A stretch of 64,000 bases of DNA, from the NCBI GenBank assembly GCA_019918135.1, contig WBZZ01001764.1, positions 1-64,000 of the forward strand, given 5' to 3'. Shown piece by piece: positions 40,557-50,395 of the stretch; the first letter of the stretch is position 1; each line of letters starts with the position of its first letter. Made by a program: the position numbers and the translations under genes. Source of the DNA: Paulinella micropora (taxonomy: Eukaryota; Cercozoa; Imbricatea; Euglyphida; Paulinellidae). Under the pieces are notes generated by a model. That model had not been told where the DNA came from. It saw only the letters and a program-made list of their open reading frames with translations, and ran no database searches.

Positions 40557-40931
40557 GGGATCAGGAGAGGGAAGGATGAGTGCGAGGGGAGGGGGGGGGA
40601 GAGGCCCCTTTCGGTAAAGGCTGGATGGCACGCAACCTGTTTGGCTTGAGCAAAGCTGCCGGTCGTGCGGCCACGAGCGCTAGTCATAGTTTTTCGGAAT
40701 CCCGTTCCCCCTGGTTCATTAAAAGCGTAAGACGACTGCTTGTTTCTCCGGCAGTGCTCAAAGTCCCGCGCCGGAGGAGTGCCTGACTACAGCCGGAACT
40801 ACTACGCGCAGGGGTGCTCGCTCCGGCTAGCCGGTTGTAACACGGGGGAGCTCTTGCGCGCTCGGGACTTACGGAGAGAGAGAGAGAAAGAAAGAGAGAA
40901 CAAGCTTAAGCTGTTTTTTTTTCTTTAATGT
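40557..40931. other. Unassigned spacer
   Basis: About 375 bp between the preceding ORF and the helicase stop. A 68-codon open frame (40580-40786, +; includes SFSESRSPWFIKSVRRLL) has no recognised domain. The right end (40921-40931) is T-rich and could hold the helicase 3' processing signal. Confidence 0.4.
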
Positions 40932-43900
40932 CTAGTGATTCATGTCAAAGGGGTCATCCTCCGGGCCCGGCCCGGCCAGACCGCCGGAGGACGACCAGGA
41001 CGACGAAAACGAGGAGGAGGAAGACGACGAAGACGACGAGGGCGCGGCGGCGGCGCCCACGCCCGGCGGGGTCTCCAGCAGCGGGTTGGCGCCGCTGCCG
41101 TACGAGTGGATGCCCAGCACGCTGCGCAGCAGGGCCTCTTGCTTCAGCCCGAGCAGCGCGGCCGCCTGCTGGCGCCGGATCTCGGCATCGCGGCCGAGCA
41201 GTGCGGGCAGCAGGCGGTGGTCGGGCAGGTGCTCGTGCGTGCCGCCCGCGGGCGTGGCGGCGGTGGCAGGCAGCCAGAACTCGCGGCGGTGCTGGGCGTA
41301 CACGTAGTCGGCCAGGTCCCCCGGCGCCGCCGGGGTGGCCCCGTCGCCGGCGATGGTGCCGGCGGTGGTGGTGCCGCGCGTCCGCAGCAGCCCGCCCAGC
41401 GACGCGGGGTCCTGCCCCAGCTGTCCCTGCACCACGGGCGGCGGCCCGGCCGCTGCGGCCGCGCGGCCGGGGTCCGTCAGGCCGCGCGGCACGCCGTTCG
41501 GCAGCAGGTCAGTCAGGTACAGCTCGTAGTTCTGCAGCGAGCGGTCGAGCTGCCCCGTGAGCATCTGGCGCGGGCGCGCAAAGTGGTTCTGCAGGACCTG
41601 GACCATGAGCCTCGGCAGCAGGTCGGGCGCCAGCCCCTGCTCCATCACCAGCGACTGCACCTGGAAGTCCTCGGCGCGCTGCACGACCACGGGCCCCCGG
41701 TCGCCGGGCCGGCCCTGCAGAAGCTGGTGCAGCACGTCCTTGAACTCGTGGTAGTCCATGCGCAGCTCCCGGGCGTGGTTCTTCCACAGCAGGCCGCCCA
41801 GCGCGCGGCTGCACTCGGCGTAGTCCAGGTGGTTGGCGAACAGCTGGCTGTCGTGCTTGGAGAAGGAGTAGTGGCCCGGCCGCACACCATTGCGCTGCAG
41901 CGCCACGCGGCGCCGCCGGGCGGTCAGCTCCTGCTCGTGGCGCAGGACCTCCTCCCGGGCGTGCCGGGCCGCCCGCGCGTACTTGTCGCGCGCCGCGGAC
42001 GGGTCGGCCAGCCGCGAGTAGCGCGGGCACGAGCCGGCGTCCTCGGCCAGGACGCGCTCGCTCACGAACGCCGAGCGCGTGCCCGCCTGCAGCCACAGCT
42101 GCTGCGCCTCTGGCACCTGGTGCCGGGCCTCGAAGAACTCGCGCGCCAGGGTGTACAGCACGGCGCGCTGCTGCGGGAAGTGGAACTCGTGCTCGCCGAT
42201 CATGGTGATGGCCGTGAGCAGCACGGACTGGTCCTCGTCGTTGAGCCAGAAGTCCAGCCACCCAAAGTCCTCGAGCGCCGGCGCCTTGCCCAGCGGCCGG
42301 CCGTAGTGCGTGCCCCGGCCGGGGTCGATGAGCGTGCTCAGCGACGAGTGGAACACCAGAAAAATAGCGCGGCGGATGATGTTGCGCGTGATGAGGGCCG
42401 TGAGCCGGTGGATCATGCGCTGCGAGTGCAGGCCGCACACGCCGTGCTGCTCGGCCCGCTGGCAGAAGCGGCCCAGCAGCTGCGGCGTCACGTACAGGCG
42501 CACGGGGTTGGCGAAGCCCAGCGCCAGCAGCGTGTCGTACACGTAGCCCAGCGCCGTGTCGTCCCGCACCCAGCGCACCTGTTCCTCCAGCACGGCCTGG
42601 CTCTGCACGTCCGGCTCGGTCCCGACGTTGCGCCAGGGCTCGTGGCCGGGCCGCTCGCGCGCGGGGCTGTAGATGCACAGCAGGCGGTCCCGGATGGCGG
42701 CCAGAAAGTCGCACGGGTACGTGTTGCTGGCCCCGATGAAGGCGCCGCTGATGCGCGCGCACGTCTGCTCTATGAAGCGCTGCCCCCGCTCGTTGTCGAC
42801 GCGGCAGATCTGGTACTGCAGCGTAGGCGCCGACAGCATCGACTTGATCGTCTCCGTGATGCTGGACGCCTCGGTGCGCCCGTTGCGCAGCCCCAAAAAG
42901 TGCTGCGGCATCTCGTCCATCACGCGCACCTCGCCGCGCTTGTCGTAGTTGCCTGCCATGGCCTTGGTCGACATGTCGGTCAGCGCCACCGTCGTGCCGG
43001 GCAGCAGCAGGAACTTCATGAGCAGGTCCTGCAGCCGGCTCTTGCCCGTGCCCGGCGGGCCGTACGCCACCATGTTGACGAACGCTGTCTCCCGCACCGA
43101 GCACTGCGCCACCAGCAGCATGAGCTGCGCCTCCACGTGCATCGTGCCCACCCGCAGCCGGTGCTCGAACAGGTTGTGCAGCCGCACGTAGTAGCAGTCC
43201 GACACCCCGAGGTTGTCGACCGGGAGCGCCTGGAACGAGTACCAGCTGAGCGGCAGGGGGGTGCCGTCCACCTCGGACGGCCGGGGCTTGCTCAGGTGCG
43301 AGAAGGCCGCCAGCTGCGCGTCCGAGCAGCCGCCGCCCTCCCGCAGCAGGCTCTGCACCCAGGGGGCTACCCCGCGCCGCAGGGTCTGCAGCCCCTGCCA
43401 GTGAGCCGACGCGCACGCCTCGGCCGACGCGCCCCCCCGCCGCAGCTCGGCCACCTCGTCCAGCAGGCGCTGCCGCCCCTGGTGCATCAGGCGCTTGATC
43501 GTCTGCTCGCTGGCCGCGCCGCCGCCGCCGTCGGCCCCGCCGTCCACGGCCCGCACCAGGCCCGCCAGCGACCGCGCGCGCGCGCACAGCTCGTCGGGCC
43601 CGAGCTGCTCGTCCGCCGCCAGCACCCCCAGCAGGGTGTTTTCCTCGGCCGTGCCCTGCGCTTCCTCCAGGTCGGGGCGCCGGGGCACCGGCAGGCGCGT
43701 GTGCGCGAACCTGGCGTGCGACAGCCTGGACGGCAGGCGCCAGAACAGGTCCGGGAAGGGCACCGCGAACGTCGCCGCCCCGCCCTGGCCCGCGGGCGGC
43801 TCCTGCACGTACCGGGCCCAGTCCAGCTGCGCCGGCACCACGCCCTCCAGCAGCCCGTGCCGCATATGGCGCGGGTGGAAGAAGACGCGCGGGTCCAGCA

Positions 43901-43965
43901 CGCAGCCCCCCCCACACGCGCTCCGTCCGCCGCCGCAGCAGGAACGCCGACACGTCCGCCCCCGC
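40932..43965 (-). CDS. SF3-helicase-like AAA+ ATPase of about 1,010 residues
   Basis: Probable replication helicase. Walker A GPPGTGKS lies at about 43061-43038, Walker B RVMDEM about 40 residues later, SF3 motif C-like GAFIGASN about 60 residues after that, then an arginine-finger-like IRDR. The order and spacing fit superfamily 3 helicases of DNA viruses. About 320 residues precede and 580 follow the core without a recognised domain. The end is a Ser-rich stretch then EDDPFDMNH and TAG. An acceptor-like CTTCCGCAG at 43966-43974 marks the probable start of this exon, so the initiator lies upstream and is not found. A run of eight C at 43906-43913 puts the first 18 codons out of frame; seven would keep frame. 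That may be an assembly error or a real break. Confidence 0.7.
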
Positions 43966-43984
43966 CTGCGGAAGAGAGGAAGTA

Positions 43985-44170
43985 ACAGCATTAATGATAG
44001 TAACATGCCCCCTCGGGCTCTGGCAGCCAGATCCAAATGCTGGACGGGTGCTTTCTATTTAGTAATAATCATAACAAATAGTTTTACACTTATAATAATA
44101 ACAAGAGTGATACTAATTCATAATAAGAACAACAGCAGTAGTGGTGGTTGGTAGTAGTAGGAGCAGAGCA
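43985..44170. repeat. Direct repeat flanking the CCCH gene, left copy
   Basis: GTAACATGCCCCCTCGGGCT, then AGATCCAAATGCTG and TAATAATCATAACAA, then GTAGTAGGAGCAG, match 45250-45400 in order with substitutions. This AT-rich pocket interrupts the GC-rich island and separates the helicase from the CCCH gene. Confidence 0.5.
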
Positions 44171-44289
44171 ATGATAAGACTACTAATCATAGACTGAGCA
44201 GCCAAACGGCCCTTGATCCTTTCGAACATGCGCCTCATTACTACTAATAATAATAACCATGGTAAACCTCCCCAGGCAAGCCCGCGCAC

Positions 44290-44957
44290 ATGACGTGCAG
44301 AGAGGGCGACGCCTCCCCCCCCCGGATACCATCCGACCCGAGCCCGGGACCCGACTCGGGCCCGGGGGAGTGCTATGCGTTCCGGAAGGGTTATTGCCCG
44401 CGAGGTAGCAACTGCCGGTTCCTACACAGCAGACGCGAAGACGGTGGAGGCGGCGATGGCCGCGGTAGTAGCTCGGGCTCCGACTCGGAAGGTACAGCTC
44501 TTGCTATGCCATGCTATCTGCTTCAGACTCAGTATTATTTCAGCGCGATCAGGCTAAATAATGTAGGCGGTGTGTTGAAAGCAGGCGAGGCAAGCGATCG
44601 CGGCCTGGAGGACAATACCGCCCCCCCTCCGATACCATTCGACCGTGACTCCAGCTCGGGTACCGACTCCAGCTCGGGTACCGACTCAGGCCCGGGGGAG
44701 TGCTACGCGTTCCGAGAGGGTAATTGCCCGCGAGGCAACAACTGCCGCTTTTCGCACGGCGGAGGCGGAGGCAGTGGCCGGGGGCGTGGATCAGACTCCG
44801 ACTCGGGTGGTAAGCTTCTTTCTGTGTTATGCATCCGGCTCAGTATAACTTACTTGTCGTCAGGCTAAGTAATGTAATCATTATGTGGCGCGCAGGTACA
44901 GCGGGAGGGGGCTCTGGTGGCCGTGGACAGCAGCCGAAGCGGTCCCGTCGCGTGTAG
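44290..44957 (+). CDS. CCCH zinc-finger protein, three exons
   Basis: Likely RNA-binding protein. Exon 1 is 44290-44491, exon 2 is 44585-44809 and exon 3 is 44896-44957 (TAG), all phase 1, giving about 162 residues. Exons 1 and 2 each encode one C-x7-C-x5-C-x3-H finger (CYAFRKGYCPRGSNCRFLH and CYAFREGNCPRGNNCRFSH) preceded by a GPGE and acidic/Ser-rich linker. Exon 3 ends with a basic tail QPKRSRRV that could be a nuclear signal. The two exons and the two introns (93 and 86 nt) resemble each other, so the gene grew by exon-intron duplication. Reading through the introns gives stops, supporting the splices. Confidence 0.75.
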
Positions 44958-46036
44958 ATTCACTCTTGCCAGTGTTGAGTGACAGGCTTACTCCTGTTTG
45001 CGTAGGGTGAAGTGTAAAGGCAGCGCAGAGGACAGAAAAAAGAGGCCACTCCTCGTTGTGATCAAAGGGGGTTTACACATAAAAGCAGGTGATTTCTAGG
45101 TACAGAATACGGGTTCCGGACCGCAGAAAAAAGATTAAAGTCTCGGGAGCAGTAGAAGGACAACAGGAAAGAGGAGGCAAGTAATAGTAGCAGGAGGGCT
45201 AATACCAGTAGTAATAGCAGTGCTAGTTAGTAGTAGCAGGGCAAATAAGAGTAACAACATGCTGGCTCAGACTATGGCTATCAGATCCAACTGCTGAGTG
45301 TGCCTCCATTAATAATAGCCATGATAATAAAACTACTTGTATAATATTCACGGTAATCGCAGCAGTAGTCGTGGTTTGTCGTAGTAGGAGCAGGGTGGGG
45401 AAGCAGTACTACTAATAATAGTAGTAGCATTCCCTCTGTACCTAGGCCGGACCAAGGGGAGGTCTGCCGGTAAGTTTTGTGCACCCCTCTCCCTTCCTGT
45501 CGGTGAGCTCTCGCGCCCCGCTGCACACCAGCCGCTAACACCTGAACATTGAGTGCCCGGCCCGGGGCCGGTCAGGGTTTGCCAGGCATCATACAGTCCG
45601 GAGGGTGTAGGAAGAGTGTCGCTTGTGTCCCGGCAGCAAGCCGGCAACGCCTGCGATAGGCACGATCCCTCCCCCGGCGCGCGCTCTCGAAAGTATCCAG
45701 ATCCGGCCGCTCCTTCTTCACCCAAGCCAGCGCCGCTCCCGGCGGCTGCTGGAGAGCAGTGAGGGGGGGGGGGGGGGGGGGGGAGCCCGGCGTGAGGGGG
45801 GGGAGGGAAGGGAAGGGGCGGGCAGTGCGGGAAGAGATGAAGGGGGACAGGAGGGGAGTGGGTGCGCCAGGGAGGGAGAGCGGTGGAGAGGGCACGGTTG
45901 GCGTGGGGAAGAACCCGCCGCGCCGATTCCACCCCAGAAAAGTAAAAAGCCCCGCGCGGCTAGACCAGACGCCGAGCGAGCGCCGGGAAGGAGCAACCCC
46001 CCCTTCAGCGCTGCCGTTAGTTCAGTCAGCCGACAC
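44958..46036. other. Spacer between CCCH gene and next ORF, with poly-G
   Basis: Holds the right copy of the flanking direct repeat (45250-45400), TAG/TAATAA repeats, and a run of 20 G at 45763-45782. Open frames here (for example on the minus strand 45348-45932) are Pro/Gly-rich, lack domains, and are not called. Confidence 0.5.
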
Positions 46037-46885
46037 ATGAACCACGCGGACTCGGGCAGGTTTGTGGAGCCGGCGGGGCGCGGCGAGCAGTCCCTGGGCC
46101 GCGGCCTGCAAAGGGGCCTGGAGATTGAAGGACGCGTCGAGGCGGGGCGGAGCCTCATCAACCAATATCACGGCCAGGAATACACCCCCTCGCAGTTCCT
46201 GCAACAGCACCTGCAGGCGGTGGCTCCCCACAAGCGGCAGCGCCTAGACCTGTCGGGCTGGTTCGAGCGCGATACGCGCCTGCGCCGCGGGTTCCGCGTG
46301 CACCGGCCCAACTACGAGGGGACGACGGGGGCGCTGGAGCGCATCCAGCGCCCGCCCCTCAGCACGGGTTCCTTTGTCGCACGCAACGATCCCAAGTACA
46401 GGCGCGACAACGTGCTGTTGGACCTACCGATTGACAGCGACTATGGCCAGGCCAACGACCCCGAGCAAGTCCGCGCCGTGGTTACCCAGCGCGCCGCCGT
46501 CGTCTTTTCCCGGCTGCAGGCCCTGCCCTACTACTGGAGCCGCGCCGTGCCCACCCAGAGCGACCGGCCACAGCAGGAACGCGAGGTACTGGCCAACCTG
46601 TTTCTGGTGAACTGGGAGCTGCGCCATTTCCCGCTGACCAAGTATGCCGGCAGCCGCGAGGGCCTGCTGGACAGGCGCGCGGCGGCGCCGCCGCGCCCGG
46701 GCCACGAGGAGGAGGCCTTGTGCCTACCACTCGAGGAGCAGCTGCACCCGCCTGCCAGGGGATATAATTTCTCCCTCCCCTTAGGTCGGTGCCTTGCGCT
46801 CGTTTCCCTTGGCCCCTCCCCGCCCGTGGGCCCCCCTGGCGTGGCCCGCGCGCGGAGCCCCTACCTCAAACCCACCGGTTGCTAG
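46037..46885 (+). CDS. Unrecognised island protein, 282 residues
   Basis: ATG at 46037 (MNHADSGRFVEPAG) to TAG at 46883-46885, followed by AATAAA at about 46936. The protein is soluble and basic/acidic mixed, with HGQEYTPSQFLQQHLQ and NVLLDLPIDSDYGQ segments and a Pro-rich C-terminus. The frame stays open upstream of the ATG, so an earlier start or spliced first exon is possible. A conserved virion or replication protein is conceivable from context only. Confidence 0.55.
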   Translation: MNHADSGRFVEPAGRGEQSLGRGLQRGLEIEGRVEAGRSLINQYHGQEYTPSQFLQQHLQAVAPHKRQRLDLSGWFERDTRLRRGFRVHRPNYEGTTGALERIQRPPLSTGSFVARNDPKYRRDNVLLDLPIDSDYGQANDPEQVRAVVTQRAAVVFSRLQALPYYWSRAVPTQSDRPQQEREVLANLFLVNWELRHFPLTKYAGSREGLLDRRAAAPPRPGHEEEALCLPLEEQLHPPARGYNFSLPLGRCLALVSLGPSPPVGPPGVARARSPYLKPTGC

Positions 46886-46954
46886 CAAGTTGGTGTGTAG
46901 CTAAAAGGCCACCCGCCACGGTTCTCGTCCGGCCCCAATAAACAAGGAGCAAGA

Positions 46955-47353
46955 ATGCTCTTCCTGCCGTGCCTGGGCTTGCTCCTGGCCTGGGCGGCAG
47001 GCCTACAGCCGGTCAGGCCGATAGCAGGCGGCCGGGCGGGCCGCTTTCTGTTGCAGGCCGCTGGCGCCGGCACGCTAGATAACGGACTGGACGTGAGTAA
47101 CCAGGCTCTGAGCCCCGGGGGGGGAACAAGCAATAACAACAACATCAACACTAACAACAACAGTAGCAACAACGGCAACAACGGCAACAACAATAACAGT
47201 AGCAACAACGGCCGGAGGCAGCCGGAGGCAGCCGGAGGCCGAGAGCCAGCGCTGGTGGCGGGCCCTAGCCTCGTCCGTGACCTACCGGCTCTGATCAGCA
47301 TAGGTGGCAGTTCCTGGACATTGCCTCGTGTTCTGCCGGGACTCGTAACCTAG
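46955..47353 (+). CDS. Small putative secreted protein, splicing uncertain
   Basis: ATG at 46955 starts MLFLPCLGLLLAWAAG, a credible signal peptide. After residue 46 a strong donor GTGAGT occurs (about 47093), followed by an Asn-codon-rich (AAC)n tract that may be intron rather than poly-Asn. The C-terminal end (ALISIGGSSWTLPRVLPG) has a degraded counterpart near 50150-50205, inside the duplicated block. The product and function are unknown. Confidence 0.4.
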   Translation: MLFLPCLGLLLAWAAGLQPVRPIAGGRAGRFLLQAAGAGTLDNGLDVSNQALSPGGGTSNNNNINTNNNSSNNGNNGNNNNSSNNGRRQPEAAGGREPALVAGPSLVRDLPALISIGGSSWTLPRVLPGLVT

Positions 47354-47538
47354 TGTCGAAGCTTTTTTGGCTTGAGATTAAAAGTTTTACTTTCTGGTTC
47401 TTCCTTAACTAGTACTCAGCTCTCGGTAGGGCACCCCGCCTGCCGGCACCCGCCGGGCCCCGCGGGCACCACAGACCGGTGCCCACACGACGGCTCTGTG
47501 ACCCGGGCGGCCCGGCCAAAGCGGGGATGTTCGTAGAC

Positions 47539-49875
47539 CTAGTTTCTTAACAACCTGAGCTGCTCGTACTGCCTCGCTCTTGCCTGATTGTGCCGCGCTT
47601 GCCAGTCTGCTTCGAACACCAGGAACTTACTGACCTCCAAGCTCCGTAGCCCTGGGAGCAAGTCAAGCATGTCCCAGAGCAGCGCACGTGTGACGACGCC
47701 GCGGACGGCCGGCTTAGTCGGGCCTTGTAGTTTCAGTAGCAGGAATCGCGCCAACGGCCGCAGCAGCTCCACCAGTTGCACCAGATCCGCTTCGCCCAAG
47801 CACTGCAGGCCCTGCACCTCCAGCTCTCGCAGGCCAGAGGGGAGTATTAGGTGTGGCAGCGTCCCAGCCACAGTCTGCAGGCTCACTACCAGCTTCTCGA
47901 GGTGGGCGCACTGGGACAACGTCTCCAGCGCCCCGCCCTCGACGAGGCCGAGAGCCCCGGCCGGGACGGGAGCGACGTAAAAGTGTAGCTCCTCGAGGCC
48001 GGGCAGCCTGGGCCAGAGCGCTCCGACACCGGCCGCCGTGAAATTCGCCTGGCCGGACTTGTCGCCCAGCCTCAGCCGCCGTAGGCAGGGCAGCGGGCCT
48101 AGGCGGCCCAGCCCCTCGTCCGTGAGGCCCGTGCACCCCTCGAGGTTTAGCTCTAGTAACGAGCGCAGGCGAGGTAGTTCTGTACCCGTGAGCCGTGTAC
48201 AGCCGTACAAGCTCAGCACCCGCAGGTTGCAGTAGAGCCCCAGCGAGGCGAGCCCCGCGTCGGTGAGGTTGGTGCAGCCGCCGAGGTGCAGCTCCTGCAG
48301 TCCGGCCAGGCCCGACAGCACTTTCAGGTCCGCCTCGAGGTCGACACACTTCGCCAGGTCGAGGTGCCGCAGGCTGCCCAGGGGCGGCAGAGCCCTCAGC
48401 CCCTGGTCCGTCAGGCCGCAGCCCCGGAGGACCAGCTTGCGCAGCCGCGACAGGGGCCGTAGACTAGCCAGCCCTTCGCCTGTGATAGACTCCGCCTTGC
48501 ACAGAGTGAGCTCCTCCAGTGCCGTGAGGCTGGCTAGGGCGGCCAGCCCCTCGTCGTTAATGGAGGTGGGCCCCCCGACGCTGAGCACTAGCTTGCGCAG
48601 GTTGGTCAGTGTCCACAGGTTGCTTAGGCCCTCGTTTACAATATCTAGGTCCATCGTCAGTGTTCGGAGCTTGACAAGTCCAGCGACAAACCTCAGGCAG
48701 GTTCCCGTGAGGCTATTGCCATCTTCGACGGGCAGAGGTTGTCCCTTGGCGTCTTCCTCTACCCCCCAGCCATCCGGGAGGTTGAGCTCTTCGAGGTTCT
48801 CGCTCAGCCATGGCAGGAAATCGAACTGTTCTGTGCTGATTCTTGCGTCCCCGGAGATGTCTAGTTTCTTGAGCCTCCGGAACCTTCCTTCGTGCTCACA
48901 CAGCCCCCGCAAAGTATCAAACACATTTTCGTCGTGGATACTGCCAGCGAGGTCTAGTTCCTCGAGGCTGGGCAACAGCGCTATGGACTGTAGGTACTCG
49001 TCAGTTATCTGCCGATCTTCTGGCCAGGCCGACAGGTTCAGCACGCGCAATCGGTGGCCCCAGCGGCCGGGCTCGCCCGCGTGCTGGAGCCAGGGCGGGT
49101 CCTCGTCCTCGTCCTCCTCCGCCCGCACCTGGCCGCAGGCGGTTAGGTCCAGCTCCAAGAGGCCTTCCACGCCGGGCAGCGAACCCAGCAGCCCGTTGCC
49201 GGTAATGCCGGAGTGCTGGAAGCCAGCCGCTGGAAGTCACGCTTCCTGTCCACCAGCTCTGCCAAGCGCGTGTCGGTGAAGCCCGCGAAGTCCAGACTGA
49301 CCAGGTCTTGGAGCGAGGTCACGCAACGTAGCCAGTCCTCCTCTGCCACGCCCGGGGCCAGGCGCGGGAGGTCCAGTCGCCGAAGTTGCGGGAAGAGCTC
49401 CGGCAGCTGCAGGAGCGTGGCCGCCGTGACGGCGCAGTCGCCGTGGCTGTCCTCATCTACCAGGGACAGGTGCCGGACGACCAGGCCGTGCAGGTTCTGC
49501 CGCCCAAAGGGCGGGTCCGCGCGCGTGTCCGCGAGCAGCCAGACGTGTTCGCAGGTTACGCGCGCCCTCCGCCAGGTTGGGCCCAGGAGCTCGAAGAGGC
49601 GTCGGTGTGAGGCGAGGCGAAAGTCGAGCTCGGGGAGCGTGCAGTTGCGCCAGAAGCCCGGGACCTTGACCGCTTGGTGGTAATAGGCCTCGGACGTGCA
49701 GGCGAGGCCGAGCGTGTCGGCCGTCCAGCGCAGAAAGGGTGCGAGCCGCGGCCCCAGGACGCCGGCCTGGCAGGGCGGCGCCTGGCCGCCACGCCTGCAA
49801 GACACAACCAGTGCGCGGTGCGGCGCGGGCGAGGGGGGGGGGCAGCGCACAAGGGGACCTGGAGGGCTGTGCCAT
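47539..49875 (-). CDS. F-box-like leucine-rich-repeat protein A (frameshifted)
   Basis: Probable adaptor of the FBXL type. A 17-nt first exon (49859-49875, MAQPS) is followed by a 64-nt intron and the main exon from 49794. The N-terminal region (LGLACTSEAYYHQAV, then FWRNCTL) resembles an F-box. About 15 Cys-containing LRRs follow, such as LRKLVLRGCGLTDQGLRAL, and the end is YEQLRLLRN plus TAG. A one-base deletion at about 49219-49224 (compared with paralog B) shifts the frame, and downstream the frame is intact for 543 codons. F-box LRR proteins recruit substrates to SCF ubiquitin ligases; viruses use them to redirect host ubiquitination (established for the class, inferred here). It could equally be a host-derived gene. 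Confidence 0.7.
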
Positions 49876-50099
49876 CGCGGGCGGGGACGGCTCGATCGGA
49901 CAGTCCAGGGGCTGGCTAGGGGACGGCTCACCCCGCGGCGGCGCTGCGACAGCAAACGACTGCACACGCACAGACTGCTTTAGGAGGGAGACACCACCCC
50001 AAGCAAATGATGGGGCAGGAGGGGCGGGGAGCGGAGGGGGGGCGGGGGAGGGGGGGGTGTGCCCCGGGGAGCAGGGGGGGGCGCCGGCTCCTCGTCTCC

Positions 50100-50310
50100 A
50101 CCCTCCCCCCTCGGCAGCTCTCGCCGCAGGCCTTGGCCTCGTCCCCTGCCTGCCGGCTCTGGTCATTGGAGTTCCTGGACGCCGGTCCTGTGTTCTGTCA
50201 AGACTGAGTCTAGTGTCGAAGCCTTTTCGCTTCTGCTTAAAAGTTTTTACTTCTGGTGCTGCTACTACTCAGCTCTGGGTAGGGCACCCTGCACCGCGCC
50301 CCCTCGCCGG
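50100..50310. repeat. Duplicated 3' flank shared by LRR genes A and B
   Basis: TAGTGTCGAAGC, TTAAAAGTTTT, ACTTCTGGT and ACTCAGCTCT...GGTAGGGCACCC occur here and at 47300-47450 in the same order. The duplication unit therefore covers the whole LRR gene plus about 200 bp beyond its stop, including the end of the small secreted-protein gene. Confidence 0.75.
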
Positions 50311-50395
50311 GTCCCGCAGGCACTTGGTCCAAGCACGACTGCCCGGCGCTCAGGGGGAAGGGCAAGGGCAGGGCCGGCCAGAGCGAGAGTGCGCG

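Noticed and set aside
40935..43985. Plus-strand open frame of about 1,016 codons and other long frames opposite the helicase
   Set aside because: Shadow frames caused by GC-rich third positions; Arg/Ala/Gly/His-rich with no domain, whereas the minus strand has ordered helicase motifs.
45348..45932. Pro-rich minus-strand frame of 194 codons
   Set aside because: Low-complexity, overlaps the spacer with the poly-G tract, and no domain.
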